A DNA stretch of 64,000 nucleotides. Origin: a virus. Shown here one piece after another: positions 50,630 through 60,118 of the stretch. A model generated the notes under the pieces. The model worked only from the letters and a program-made list of their open reading frames with translations, ran no database searches and was not told the DNA's origin. Location of the stretch: positions 1-64,000 of IMG/VR virus record IMGVR_UViG_3300042475_004124. One strand, written 5' to 3'. Each line of letters opens with the position of its first letter. Position 1 is the first letter of the stretch. The position numbers and the translations under genes are program-made.

Positions 50630-52525
50630 ATGAGCCCTACGAAGTATGCAGCGGGCTTTCTAGAGGAGTGCGAGGCCAACGGACTGCCCTTCCTGTCCAC
50701 TGCTCCGACCGGAAATCCGCCAATAGTGGCATTTAAGGTATTCGCAGCCGGTGCTTTAAGCAGCGCAATGCTGGAGTATGTAAGCATAGCCTTGAATCCT
50801 GGCCTCGGACCCAAACTAAAATGTAACGTAATTACTTCTGCAGGCCAGCTGTTCAGCCGGCAAGATTTTGAAAACGCAATAAGTACTACGAACGGCCCAT
50901 ATGACACATCTCAGACTCTGTACAGGACGGAGGAGTCGCTAGGCGGATACGTATACGGTACGCTGGCTAATGTTCAAAAAGGCTACTATATAACCTACGT
51001 AATTATTGATGGGGTAGAGTTCAGCTCGTATCCAATCAATCAATATCCGCTGGCTCCGTTTTGCTTGGAGCCGGAGGTTGGAACTGTAGCTCTGGATGTC
51101 GATAATGCTATCCTGCCAGCAAGACCAGTACACGTATTGGAAGGGTATAACTATGCCCTGGACTACTCTGCAGAAGATCCTGTAGCTGTAACTTTCAGCG
51201 TATCTCCTGGGGCCGGGCTAGGAGTAGAGCCTTGCGACACTGTTCCTGCTATCGAGCAGGTGCTGCGCAGAATCAACGGCCAAGAGGCCAACGATAAAGG
51301 CGAATTTTCGATACAGGCGCAAACAGCAGACTGCATCAGCGTAGACAGCAGGTACATAAATGGCTCTAATCCTCAAGTGGCCCTGAACTCACACTGTGCT
51401 CCCTGCTGCAGATGCCAAGATTATAAAGACGTATCGGATTACACTAAGGGTGTGGCCGTTCTGTACCATAAAGCGGTAAAGCGATTAGGCGAGCTGGTCA
51501 CCGAATACAACGTGATTACGCAGCGGTTCAACAGCAGAATTGCATGCTGTCAGACTGCCGGCTCGTTTACTCCAAGATTTAGACTTTGGCCACAACAAAA
51601 CTTTAAGCTGCAGATTCAGGCCATGGCCGAGAACAACACCGGCCATACGATCCGCGCACTGTCGATGAAGCTGAAGCATGCAGTGACTGCTAAATACAAT
51701 ATGGAGGCTACTGACGAGAATGGTGTGTCTTATTCCATAGCTCAAGGTCAGCCTATTGCCTGTATTCCAATATCTGACGCATCATATCTTTACTATAAGA
51801 ATCTAAATCCTACTAACAAGGGGCTTCTATTCAATATAGAGTCGCAGGGCGTAATAGAGACCAGCGTGGACTTGTCGTCGCTTCCAATTACGTCTTGCCA
51901 GCAAGAACAGCCTAACGATATTCCTTCATGCACAGGGTATCTAATGATCACCTCGGGTCTGGTCATTGTAGATCCTATATTCAGAAAAATAGTCAATCTA
52001 AACGCCAGCCCTGGCTATGTAGACATAAACCTGACATTTACGTATTTTGGCAGCTCTCCGACTCCTCAGGGATCTCCTTGCGGACAGGCCAGCAATAGAG
52101 TGATTGCGGAAAACATAAAGAAGACTGCCGCCATGGCGCCTAACAAGAAGTCCGTCAATCCGTGTCCGTCTGCGACTGCTTCTTACTTGCTTATCGGAAC
52201 TGATAGAAGCGTTAGAGTGAAGTTCTCCGACGCCGTACACGGCCAGTCCTCCGTGTCTCTGCTATACCGTACGTTTGCTGATAACGCCTGGACAGACGCC
52301 GGAAGTGTGTCTATTCCGCTAAATCTGACAGGGCAGTACGATGCCTTGCTAGGCAGCATACCTAGTGAGTACACTGGCGCCATTCAAGTGGTAGCTAAGT
52401 ATACTCCTCCTCCGACAGGACAACCTGCCGGATTTGTCACTAAGTGCAAGGCTGTCGATGCCTCAGATGACGAAGTAGATATTCCTGCGGGAGAGTTCGA
52501 GACGGCAGCAACCATAATTATCTGA
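50630..52525 (+). CDS. RNYPL-array protein 2, Cys-rich
   Basis: 631 residues from ATG 50630, with GGAGG just upstream; an in-frame ATG at 50594 inside the previous gene is less likely. A beta domain is followed by RRINGQEANDKGEFSIQAQ and a Cys cluster (CAPCCRCQDY), matching the 'INGL.G' and PCCGC region of the previous gene, so the two are related. The C-terminal half holds further beta domains and a fibre-like end (VRVKFSDAVHGQSSVSLLY). Probable baseplate or fibre component. Confidence 0.7.
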   Translation: MSPTKYAAGFLEECEANGLPFLSTAPTGNPPIVAFKVFAAGALSSAMLEYVSIALNPGLGPKLKCNVITSAGQLFSRQDFENAISTTNGPYDTSQTLYRTEESLGGYVYGTLANVQKGYYITYVIIDGVEFSSYPINQYPLAPFCLEPEVGTVALDVDNAILPARPVHVLEGYNYALDYSAEDPVAVTFSVSPGAGLGVEPCDTVPAIEQVLRRINGQEANDKGEFSIQAQTADCISVDSRYINGSNPQVALNSHCAPCCRCQDYKDVSDYTKGVAVLYHKAVKRLGELVTEYNVITQRFNSRIACCQTAGSFTPRFRLWPQQNFKLQIQAMAENNTGHTIRALSMKLKHAVTAKYNMEATDENGVSYSIAQGQPIACIPISDASYLYYKNLNPTNKGLLFNIESQGVIETSVDLSSLPITSCQQEQPNDIPSCTGYLMITSGLVIVDPIFRKIVNLNASPGYVDINLTFTYFGSSPTPQGSPCGQASNRVIAENIKKTAAMAPNKKSVNPCPSATASYLLIGTDRSVRVKFSDAVHGQSSVSLLYRTFADNAWTDAGSVSIPLNLTGQYDALLGSIPSEYTGAIQVVAKYTPPPTGQPAGFVTKCKAVDASDDEVDIPAGEFETAATIII

Positions 52526-52533
52526 GGCCAACT

Positions 52534-54087
52534 ATGAAAGTAGTAAGTAGAGACTTCCTCAACGACAATGAATATCGACGATATCCCGTGGCTGAAAGGG
52601 CTACTCTGGAGCCCTACGCCTCTACGGACGTCTCTGCAGTAAACTCTTTATTGGTAGATATGAAGCTCGTGGTGCCTGGGGCAGTGGCTGCATGCGCATT
52701 TGTAGCCAGCATAAAGACAACCCGGTCTTTGGTAACTCTCACAATAATGGGATCTCAGACGCATCCCTTTTCTCCAGATACTCCTGCTGCCACTATTTCA
52801 AATGAGCAATATTCAGTACTTGGGGCTTTTGTACTTGCCACTGTTCAGGTGCGGAGAACTAACAGTCTTCCGGGCTCTATAGTGCATTTACAGCCCGAGG
52901 TTCCTGGAGTTGGCGGATGGGTGGTTTTCGGTTCCGGAGTTCTTACAGAGGGCTCCTGGTCTTTCTCTGGACCTCAGGCTTCGATGATATCGGACTCTTG
53001 CATAAGTAGATACGAATATGGCGGAGTTACGACTATAGGAAAGCAGGGATTCGACACCACAGTAGACGGCAAGGTGCAGCTGGTGGGCCAGAACGGATTG
53101 GAAGTGGTGTCCGATTCCAAAGGCCTGGCTATTCAATTCAGCGGCACTAAGTCTGAGGTGAGGCAGAGCCTGCAGGCATTTATAGGCCAGTGCGGAGGAC
53201 GCCCGGAATCTAACACTTGTGCGTTTAATGCCATAAGAAGCCTCAACGGCTTAGTCCCCCAGGGCGAAGACCGAGAGCTTGTAATAGTCCTAGATAAGCC
53301 TATGTACGCCAGATACGAAGGTGCCGGAGACAAAGAGACTGTAGTCATATCCTCAGATTTGCCATTAGAGGCATTTTGCAAGGGAAGATTGGAAATACCG
53401 GAGACCTGCGGTACTGTCCAAGGCTTGGCTCAATTCACCAGCACTTATTCTCAGCCACCTGCTCAAGACAGAGTGTCGTTAAATACAAATACCAAGCTTA
53501 CATTTGAGATATTTGATGGCGTATCCAGCTATTCCTACTCGTTCAGTTATTTGCAGCAGCATCCAACTCGACCCTCGGTAGCTATATTTGGTACTACTTC
53601 TCCTATATTCTTTTTTGGAGAGACTTTAAACGCTCTTCACGTCGATGCTGCTCTAGGAGAGTGGCAGCTTTATGGAAATGACGGAGTAAGTCTGGTTGCG
53701 TTTGGCGGATTGAATACCAACCTCAGATCCAATCGTGAGGTGGTATACGGAAACGACAGCTACGCACTTACTCTTGGACCAACGACGATCTACGACACTA
53801 TCGGCGTTACTGAGATATCTGTTGGTATTAGTGCTCTAGATACATTCCCAGAATCCGGAATTTACATGAGAGTAGGTTACGGCCTGTATCAGCACAGTTC
53901 GAATCCGGCCTGCATGTTGGAAATTCGTGGAGCTCCAAACGACGCTTGGGCAATAGTGTCCAACGGCTCTGTATTGGCGGCAGGTGTGCTGTCAGCCCAA
54001 GGAATAGGCACCCTGGTACAAAACTACACCAGAAGCAATGGCCTACCTGGAATAAGAACGATAGGCGTAGCAGGAGCAGCGTCGTGA
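52534..54087 (+). CDS. RNYPL-array protein 3
   Basis: 517 residues. The start (DFLNDNEYRRYPVAE) matches the LRNYPLSQ and SRNYPFLD starts of neighbouring genes. A beta domain follows, then SCISRYEYGGVTTIGKQGF, a Cys (QCGGRP) and AIRSLNGLVPQGEDRELVIV, again the INGL-type phrase. The C-terminal region is a beta domain with fibre-like character. Stop overlaps the next start (GTGA). Same family inference as above. Confidence 0.7.
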   Translation: MKVVSRDFLNDNEYRRYPVAERATLEPYASTDVSAVNSLLVDMKLVVPGAVAACAFVASIKTTRSLVTLTIMGSQTHPFSPDTPAATISNEQYSVLGAFVLATVQVRRTNSLPGSIVHLQPEVPGVGGWVVFGSGVLTEGSWSFSGPQASMISDSCISRYEYGGVTTIGKQGFDTTVDGKVQLVGQNGLEVVSDSKGLAIQFSGTKSEVRQSLQAFIGQCGGRPESNTCAFNAIRSLNGLVPQGEDRELVIVLDKPMYARYEGAGDKETVVISSDLPLEAFCKGRLEIPETCGTVQGLAQFTSTYSQPPAQDRVSLNTNTKLTFEIFDGVSSYSYSFSYLQQHPTRPSVAIFGTTSPIFFFGETLNALHVDAALGEWQLYGNDGVSLVAFGGLNTNLRSNREVVYGNDSYALTLGPTTIYDTIGVTEISVGISALDTFPESGIYMRVGYGLYQHSSNPACMLEIRGAPNDAWAIVSNGSVLAAGVLSAQGIGTLVQNYTRSNGLPGIRTIGVAGAAS

Positions 54088-54917
54088 ATACAATTCCGCA
54101 TTTAGAATGGCGTAATTTAAACGCAAGTAGAAACTATCCCTTTTTGGATAGCAGCACTCTTTCTTTTAGCTCCGGCTTTTTGCCTCAGAGCTGGATTGTA
54201 GACGCAAGAATATATGCAAGAGGTAACTATGCGTCTGAGCAGCCCTGCTATGTCAGCAGAGTAACCAGGACTGATGCTATGGTTGCATTACAATTAAGCT
54301 CAGCAGCTGGAGACGTACTGGGAGAGGCCAAGATAGAATTTGGCTCTACCAAAGAACAAATATCGATATTTGACTCCGAAGGCGTACTTGGAGGATGCTT
54401 GGTAATCGATCCAAGTAAAAGCTTCTTGCTGCAATCCGTGGACGAAGGACAATACGAACTTACTCCTGAGGCTGCCACCTTTTTGCCAGCTGTTTGCGAG
54501 TACCTGCCCAAAAACCAAGTTCAGTCTTTGAATGAAAAGTCCGGCGATATCACTCTGACGGGTAACGAGGGCATTAGAGTAGATCGACTGGACTCCAACA
54601 CTATTAAAATTAGCGTTCTAGGTGATCCTCACTTCACTAGATACGAGTGCGTAGATCCCAACTACCCTCAGTCTGAAGTCTTGAACCTTAACGGAATATT
54701 CCTAAAGAACATAACTTTAGTGCACTATGTAAAAACTCTCGAGGGTTCCTTGGTTGGACCGTTTGCAACTAAGTTAAAACAAAAAGCGGATGGTTCAGTG
54801 GTGCTTTCGTTGAAGACAGCCGCCTTCAACCCGATACAAGATACTAGGGAACTTAGACCTGCTTTCCGTATAACTACCGAGGGCAATTCGATTATCTTTA
54901 GCATGGCGGGAGGTTAA
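54084..54917 (+). CDS. RNYPL-array protein 4
   Basis: 277 residues from GTG 54084, which overlaps the upstream stop. The frame is also open upstream, but the GTG gives the family start (EWRNLNASRNYPFLD). It contains the shortened phrase VQSLNEKSGDITLTGNEGIR and DPHFTRYECVDPNYPQ (compare DKPMYARYEG in gene 52534). Beta-rich. Stop lies 1 nt before the next GTG start. Confidence 0.7.
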   Translation: MNTIPHLEWRNLNASRNYPFLDSSTLSFSSGFLPQSWIVDARIYARGNYASEQPCYVSRVTRTDAMVALQLSSAAGDVLGEAKIEFGSTKEQISIFDSEGVLGGCLVIDPSKSFLLQSVDEGQYELTPEAATFLPAVCEYLPKNQVQSLNEKSGDITLTGNEGIRVDRLDSNTIKISVLGDPHFTRYECVDPNYPQSEVLNLNGIFLKNITLVHYVKTLEGSLVGPFATKLKQKADGSVVLSLKTAAFNPIQDTRELRPAFRITTEGNSIIFSMAGG

Positions 54918-54918
54918 A

Positions 54919-55836
54919 GTGTACGACGCCTTTAGTAGCATATCCTATCCCTTAGCGTCCATTGCAGGCAACAGTAGTCAAATAGATGCTTTGCGCAAGA
55001 CTTTAGTTGACTTTAAAATATATGTAACCGGCGATTCTTTTGTAGAGGCGCCATTTGTAGAGCTGGCATCACTGCACAAAGCTCCAGGTCAGCCGCTGAG
55101 GGTAAGAATAAACTTATTGGTTGGGCCTACTGTGATAGGTAATCCAGTACTGGAATTTGCAGACGATGCTTATGCTACGCAGGAATATGTGCGATACCAT
55201 TTTGATTCGCAGGACTTTCCTACTTTAGCTGCATACTCCGTTGAGGGTTATATCTGCTTTAGCAATCTTCAAAACCTGTTTACTCCCTTTGCTGCGGCTG
55301 AGCCTATATTTGTCTACGCTGCATTTGAGCCAAGCACGGCAGTAGCTTTGTGCAAGCAACGAGTTAATGAGATAACTTGTAGAAGCGCTTTGCCTTTACT
55401 GCAGCAAACCGACACTCTTAGATATACCGACGAATCCCAGCCGGTTGTAGGCGACGTGAAGTTGGTCGCCGGGGACAATTGCACTATCTCGGTTCTCACT
55501 AATACTCGCACTGTGATAATAGGCGCTCAGCAGGGTGCAAACGACTCTCAGGCTGAGCAGTGTGGACCGTGGGTAGAAAAAATTAACTCCAAGGACATAC
55601 TGTGCAACGAGGGAATTTACAGCATTTCTGGAGTGGAGCCTGACGCAAATGGCGATGTAAAGATTGTCGCACAAAGTCCATTGGCAGTCAGTGCGTTTAC
55701 AAGAGCAGAGCTGAACGCTGTAAATGCTGACTTCCTTAACAGTTCGGTTTTGTCTGGCTTTCCGCATATAATACGCTTTATATACGTAGGGCTGCCTCAA
55801 AGTTCAGATAATCCAAACGTATTTAACTGCCAGTAA
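54919..55836 (+). CDS. RNYPL-array protein 5, divergent
   Basis: 305 residues, GTG start with GGAGG upstream. N-terminus (MYDAFSSISYPLASIAGNSS) is a looser match to the RNYPL start, with the following region (TLVDFKIYVTGDSFVEAPFV) similar in layout to VDMKLAVPYMPG in gene 49666. It ends with VEKINSKDILCNEGIYSISG..ANGDVKIVAQSP, the INGL..G.v.i phrase, and CGPW. Beta-rich. Probable structural protein of the same group. Confidence 0.62.
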   Translation: MYDAFSSISYPLASIAGNSSQIDALRKTLVDFKIYVTGDSFVEAPFVELASLHKAPGQPLRVRINLLVGPTVIGNPVLEFADDAYATQEYVRYHFDSQDFPTLAAYSVEGYICFSNLQNLFTPFAAAEPIFVYAAFEPSTAVALCKQRVNEITCRSALPLLQQTDTLRYTDESQPVVGDVKLVAGDNCTISVLTNTRTVIIGAQQGANDSQAEQCGPWVEKINSKDILCNEGIYSISGVEPDANGDVKIVAQSPLAVSAFTRAELNAVNADFLNSSVLSGFPHIIRFIYVGLPQSSDNPNVFNCQ

Positions 55837-55844
55837 GGATCTAT

Positions 55845-56969
55845 ATGAGCCTAGATAAATGCATTCCTATTCCACCAATTACTGGACCGGGCTGCGTATC
55901 GCTACCTGTCTCTGTAGATTGTGACTCAGGTCAAATCCCTGTTGAGATATGCATACCGGATCCAAGAGATCCCGATGGGCCAAAATGCGTTAACGATAAC
56001 GCCAGACGTCCTTGGCCGACTCCACCCCCTGCAGAGATAGGCTGTAACCCAGTAAGCTTACAAGTCACCAACACTCCTGCAGCAGAAGACGATCCAGATC
56101 AGACTATTCGACTGGAGGGCGGAGTATCCTACATTTCAGGCGACGCCTGTTTGCCGCAGGTGAATTTAAACTTGGTAGTGCCGCCCAACATTGCTTCTGG
56201 CGGAGGCTCTCCAAACATAAGCGGCTTTGGATATACCACTTATGCAGATTGTGCACGAGTAGGCCCCACACAAAATGATCGCTACAAAACTCCTCAGGAG
56301 TTCTTTGCGAAGGCAACGGGAGCTGCCGCATTTGTACCTAAAACATTAGGAGAGATGGGAAACAATGCCTGCGAACCTCTGTGTGACGCTAGATCTAGAT
56401 ATGGGGCGCAGGTAGCGAAGTTTAACTTGATAGGGCCTCTGTTAGCAGAGATAACCGGCTCAGTTCCCCAAACGTACCACAATATAGCCGGCAGATCTAT
56501 TGCAACTGGGTGGTCGTATGCCTGGACTCCGTCCTTCTGCGTAACGGCTGCAAATATGTGTTTGCCTGCCTGCTTTCCAGCCTCTTGGGCAAACTACAAT
56601 ACATCGCTGCCTTATACCGCGGCTTGGAACAACAAAGAGATGGTGTACGACAAGTATCTAACGCCTGGAATAAGTCTTGAGGCGCAGGTTAAAAAGGGGT
56701 ATAAGCCTGTACCTGTTATGAACGGAACTCAGGTGCTTATGTACGGCTGGATTCCCTGGGGAGTACTTGAGGGAGAAAGCGGACCTGTTCCCAACTACGA
56801 CGCATGTCAGTGTCCTATGGTTTGGTTCTTTAGCGAACAGGTGGCTTTTGACGGAGACTGTGAAGAGGGCGTAGGTACAGATGCTGGCCTCACCTCCATG
56901 TTGCCTACTCGTTCTATAACCTCAGCAGGAATGTTCTTCGGATCGCCCGACAATGCCAATCGAGTTTAA
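55845..56969 (+). CDS. Cys/Pro-rich virion-type protein
   Basis: 374 residues. The N-terminal ~70 residues are Pro- and Cys-rich (KCIPIPPITGPGCVSLPVSV, RPWPTPPPAEIGCNPVSLQV). The remainder is mixed beta (GYTTYADCARVGPTQNDRYK) with more Cys and aromatic sequence (WSYAWTPSFCVTAANMCLPA, QVLMYGWIPWGVLEGESGPV). No active-site motif. The 3' end overlaps the next gene by 17 nt. Likely external baseplate or fibre protein, possibly metal-binding; inference only. Confidence 0.6.
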   Translation: MSLDKCIPIPPITGPGCVSLPVSVDCDSGQIPVEICIPDPRDPDGPKCVNDNARRPWPTPPPAEIGCNPVSLQVTNTPAAEDDPDQTIRLEGGVSYISGDACLPQVNLNLVVPPNIASGGGSPNISGFGYTTYADCARVGPTQNDRYKTPQEFFAKATGAAAFVPKTLGEMGNNACEPLCDARSRYGAQVAKFNLIGPLLAEITGSVPQTYHNIAGRSIATGWSYAWTPSFCVTAANMCLPACFPASWANYNTSLPYTAAWNNKEMVYDKYLTPGISLEAQVKKGYKPVPVMNGTQVLMYGWIPWGVLEGESGPVPNYDACQCPMVWFFSEQVAFDGDCEEGVGTDAGLTSMLPTRSITSAGMFFGSPDNANRV

Positions 56970-57231
56970 AAGCACAATTCAGAGATATTCAATTCAAGCT
57001 GGAGTAGTTCCTACTCCGGCGGAACTGTATCCTGGAGAGCTTGCTTTAAACCTGGCTGACGGAAAACTATTTACGTTAAATATAACCGGGTCAGTCATAG
57101 ATTTGACTGCACTCAACAGTCAATTTAGTCTATCTGGATCGTTGGACGGAGATCTGCTCGTATTCAATGCCACTACTGGCAGATACGAAGCAACTCCGGC
57201 TAAAGACGTTCTAGACGGAGGATCTTATTAA
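56953..57231 (+). CDS. Short fibre-adaptor protein with Mtd-like module
   Basis: 92 residues. It consists mainly of the module seen at the N-termini of the long fibres (STIQRYSIQAGVVPTPAELY, PGELALNLADGKLFTLNITG), followed by DGDLLVFNATTGRYEATPAK. As a free-standing copy it may be a fibre cap or adaptor, or the N-terminal remnant of a fibre. ATG overlaps the previous gene; the stop shares a base with the next ATG (TAATG). Confidence 0.65.
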   Translation: MPIEFKSTIQRYSIQAGVVPTPAELYPGELALNLADGKLFTLNITGSVIDLTALNSQFSLSGSLDGDLLVFNATTGRYEATPAKDVLDGGSY

Positions 57232-57635
57232 TGGCCAACCTATCTATAAATTTCATAACTACTACTGTTAGAGAGGGAAATCAAGATCCTCACTATAGAG
57301 TTCAGATCACTACTGGTGTCAGCGGCACTACGGGTTCTTTCGTTGACGGCAATTTGCTTTTAATTAAACGTAAGAACGATTTAGAAGGACCAGTAGACGT
57401 TTTTTACGGTATTGTTAAGGCCGTGGATTTCTCTATGTTTAGAAAGGCTGCCCCTAATGCAGGGCAGGATTTCTATAGAGCTAACGCGTGGAATCTGGTT
57501 TTCTACAACCAACAGACATTAAACGATGCAATTAGTTTAATGAAGAACCAGATAGACATACTATCAGAAGACATATCTATACTTACTAAGTACACAAACC
57601 GAAGATCGGAAACACACAACTCGCCCTCATTTTAA
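57231..57635 (+). CDS. Unknown small protein, beta then helix
   Basis: 134 residues. N-terminal beta part (HYRVQITTGVSGTTGSFVDG, NLLLIKRKNDLEGPVDVFYG) and a C-terminal helix (TLNDAISLMKNQIDILSEDI). Unknown; likely assembled with neighbouring structural proteins. Confidence 0.6.
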   Translation: MANLSINFITTTVREGNQDPHYRVQITTGVSGTTGSFVDGNLLLIKRKNDLEGPVDVFYGIVKAVDFSMFRKAAPNAGQDFYRANAWNLVFYNQQTLNDAISLMKNQIDILSEDISILTKYTNRRSETHNSPSF

Positions 57636-57644
57636 GGTAATAAC

Positions 57645-57929
57645 ATGAAGAAGTTTGCAATGACGTACTCTACGGTACACGGGCTACTAAACAACGCAGA
57701 GGTAAGAGCCGTAAGTCCGGTCATCAAGGCTGCCTACGATGCCGTCGAGACAGAGACCTCCGCTCAAGGCTGCTCAGCTTGCGCAAAAAGAAAACGCATG
57801 AGCGACGCTGTAAATCAGCTGCTGGCTCAGCTTCAGGGATCCTCCGAGCTAGAGCTAGATAGAATTAAGAAAGCCTTAGGGGTTGAAGTCCTGGTTTTTC
57901 CAAACGGACTTAGTTTCATAGAGCGCTGA
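57645..57929 (+). CDS. Unknown small helical protein with CxxC
   Basis: 94 residues. Helical with a CSAC motif followed by basic residues (CSACAKRKRMSDAVNQL). The stop overlaps the next ATG (TGATG). Could be a small metal- or RNA-binding protein; no family recognised. Confidence 0.6.
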   Translation: MKKFAMTYSTVHGLLNNAEVRAVSPVIKAAYDAVETETSAQGCSACAKRKRMSDAVNQLLAQLQGSSELELDRIKKALGVEVLVFPNGLSFIER

Positions 57930-58960
57930 TGGGCGTTTTTAATCCGGCAATTGTATGTTGTTGCGACCAGGGATTGAACCTGTGTTGTTTAAGTGTAACT
58001 TTGTCTAAAGTTTGCCCTACCTCAGAGGAAGACCCCGAAAATTGCGGCATGGTGCCCGGGGATCCTCAGACTGTTACCTGGTCTCAAAAGTTTAGATACT
58101 GTGTAGCAAAAGAGGAAGACTGCAATTGCCAGATACTTGTACAAGGTACTACTCCTCAGCCTGACGGGGCTACACCCGGCCCAGGCGGTTTCGTGGAGCA
58201 AGATGTAATTGATTGCCAAGCGTCTTACTTTGCGGACGTAAAATGCGATAGTCCAGAAGCAGAAGAGGCATGCAGCGGCGGTCAGGGGATATGTCCTAAT
58301 TGGATATGCGGACCGTGCGAGCCTATCATTAGCGGCTGTGTAATATCAGAGGACGGTACTTGTCCTCCTGTTCCGCAGTGTGAGCCGAAAGACTGCTGTA
58401 CTCCGCCGCCAATCGAACTATGCTGCTGTAGGACTATAGTGAATGGCTGTATAACCAGCGCTAGTTGTGAGCCTTGCCCCGCAGTTCCTACTTCGGGAAA
58501 TGGGCAAAATGGAACGGTGTGCGGACCCGTCTCCAACTGCGATGAGTGCGATGCTGAGCTTAGCGTAGGCATAACTACTCTATGCTGTTCTAGTTGCTAT
58601 TATTCGGACTCAGCCGCCTACGGAGATCCCAATCCAGGAGATGGTATTCCGGAAGGGTGGGCGGCATCCTGCCCGCCTGGCATAACTACATGTTGCAACG
58701 ATTGTCTGTCCGGAACTTGTGAGGGCTATGCGTGCATGCCTCCATGCTCTCAAGGGCCCCCTGCTAATATATGTCCATGTCCGCTAGCCCCTACATCTCC
58801 AGGATGTACCGCTTTTCAAGCGCAGCAACGCTCTACCTACGGTAATATGGAAAACTCCGCAGAAGGCAACTATCTTAAAGGGCTCATATACGATCCTAGT
58901 ACTGGCACTTATCGACAAAATACCTTGTTGTTTTTTGGATATGGATACAATCAACTATGA
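57929..58960 (+). CDS. Very Cys-rich protein, unknown
   Basis: 343 residues with dozens of Cys in pairs and triples (IVCCCDQGLNLCCLSV, CCNDCLSGTCEGYACMPPCS) and many Pro. Spacing is irregular, so it is not a known zinc-finger array. Such composition would need metals or disulfides; in a phage it is unusual. The C-terminal end has a hydrophobic aromatic tail. Stop overlaps the glycosyltransferase-like start (ATGA). Location suggests the same assembly as 55845-56969. Confidence 0.65.
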   Translation: MGVFNPAIVCCCDQGLNLCCLSVTLSKVCPTSEEDPENCGMVPGDPQTVTWSQKFRYCVAKEEDCNCQILVQGTTPQPDGATPGPGGFVEQDVIDCQASYFADVKCDSPEAEEACSGGQGICPNWICGPCEPIISGCVISEDGTCPPVPQCEPKDCCTPPPIELCCCRTIVNGCITSASCEPCPAVPTSGNGQNGTVCGPVSNCDECDAELSVGITTLCCSSCYYSDSAAYGDPNPGDGIPEGWAASCPPGITTCCNDCLSGTCEGYACMPPCSQGPPANICPCPLAPTSPGCTAFQAQQRSTYGNMENSAEGNYLKGLIYDPSTGTYRQNTLLFFGYGYNQL

Positions 58961-59877
58961 AGGCATTTCACTCATTTAGGGCGGACAAGTTCTTACCTTA
59001 TCTAGATATGATTGGCGGTAGGGAACTTATAAAGCCAGCGGTCTACATAATGGCATTGTCAGCTGCAACCATACGAAAGCACCATGATGATTTTACCTTG
59101 ATCACGGACGACGCAGGTAAAGAATTGGCCGAAGAGTGCCAGCTACCGTATAGCAGCATATTATCAGTAGGAAAATCTTTTAATTCCGATCCTTGCGTTT
59201 GGATTCAAAGCAAACTACATACTTACCAAACTATCAAAGAGCCATTCGTACATTTCGATAACGACATATTTCTATGGGAGCCGTTACCAGCGGGGTTTTT
59301 GGATAACGAGGTAGTCGGATTCCACTCCGAGACATTCTTATGGTACAAGTACGAACTGTATAGAAAAGAGCTTTTAGAGGCAGGTATATCCTTACCTGCA
59401 TTGAGAGAAACTCACTGGACTAACCGAATGCCGATAAACATGGCAATATTCGGAGGTCAGAACTGGCAAGCAATAAATCAGTACGCTGAATTCATAGATG
59501 AATATCTGCAGGACCGCAACTATATGCGAGACGCAACGGAACAGCAGAAATCTGCCTTTGAAAGAAGTATTGCCTTGGTAGAGCAGATGTGGGTTAGTTA
59601 CCTGATTCAAGATAGGATGAAAGTACCTATTACCACGCTGCTTACGGAAGAGAATATACAAAGAGGAGAGGGTGACCTTAAGCTCACGCACTTGCATGGG
59701 TTCAAGCAAAAGGCCATGAAAGAAGGTAAGACCCTGGAGCTACTGATTAAGTTAGACAGCAAGTTGAAGGAAGTAAACCCTGCAGTACACTCTGCCGTAC
59801 AGAAGTACGTCACTGCAGAAGTCGATATCTCTGCGATGATAAAGGAGCAATCTAATGGTCAGAATCTGTCCGAATAA
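58957..59877 (+). CDS. Glycosyltransferase-like protein (GT-A type)
   Basis: 306 residues. The pattern FVHFDNDIFLWEPLP (residues 97-111, Asp101-Asn-Asp103) is a DxD-type nucleotide-sugar/metal motif after a hydrophobic strand, and the upstream YIMALSAATIRKHHDDFTLI, TDDAG region fits a Rossmann-like nucleotide-sugar domain. MPINMAIFGGQNW (~164) is like the acceptor-side loop of such enzymes. It is not a DNA glucosyltransferase that I can recognise. It could glycosylate virion fibres or a host surface glycan; the substrate is unknown. ATG overlaps the Cys-rich gene. Confidence 0.7.
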   Translation: MKAFHSFRADKFLPYLDMIGGRELIKPAVYIMALSAATIRKHHDDFTLITDDAGKELAEECQLPYSSILSVGKSFNSDPCVWIQSKLHTYQTIKEPFVHFDNDIFLWEPLPAGFLDNEVVGFHSETFLWYKYELYRKELLEAGISLPALRETHWTNRMPINMAIFGGQNWQAINQYAEFIDEYLQDRNYMRDATEQQKSAFERSIALVEQMWVSYLIQDRMKVPITTLLTEENIQRGEGDLKLTHLHGFKQKAMKEGKTLELLIKLDSKLKEVNPAVHSAVQKYVTAEVDISAMIKEQSNGQNLSE

Positions 59878-60118
59878 AAAGCACGAAGTTACGAATGACG
59901 GACTATGCGTCTTCGTAGAAGGTCCGTCCTCGTTGGCGCTGACTTCTCCTGAGGCTCAAAGAATGGTCTTTAATTACGTTAAAGAGTCTGGGCTTCAGGG
60001 CTACGGCATGAATAAGTTTATACCTAACGCAGATGCAAAGATCGAAGGACCTTACTCGTTCCAAGGCCACTGGCTTCTGCTGCCAAGCCAATGGAATAGA
60101 AACTCCATTCGCGTATGA
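59855..60118 (+). CDS. Unknown 87-aa protein
   Basis: ATG 59855 lies inside the previous gene's 3' end; AAAGGAG is upstream. Contains a short Cys/Lys-rich start (MVRICPNKKHEV) and hydrophobic/aromatic residues (GHWLLLPSQWNRNS). No family recognised. Its stop overlaps the next ATG. Confidence 0.55.
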   Translation: MVRICPNKKHEVTNDGLCVFVEGPSSLALTSPEAQRMVFNYVKESGLQGYGMNKFIPNADAKIEGPYSFQGHWLLLPSQWNRNSIRV

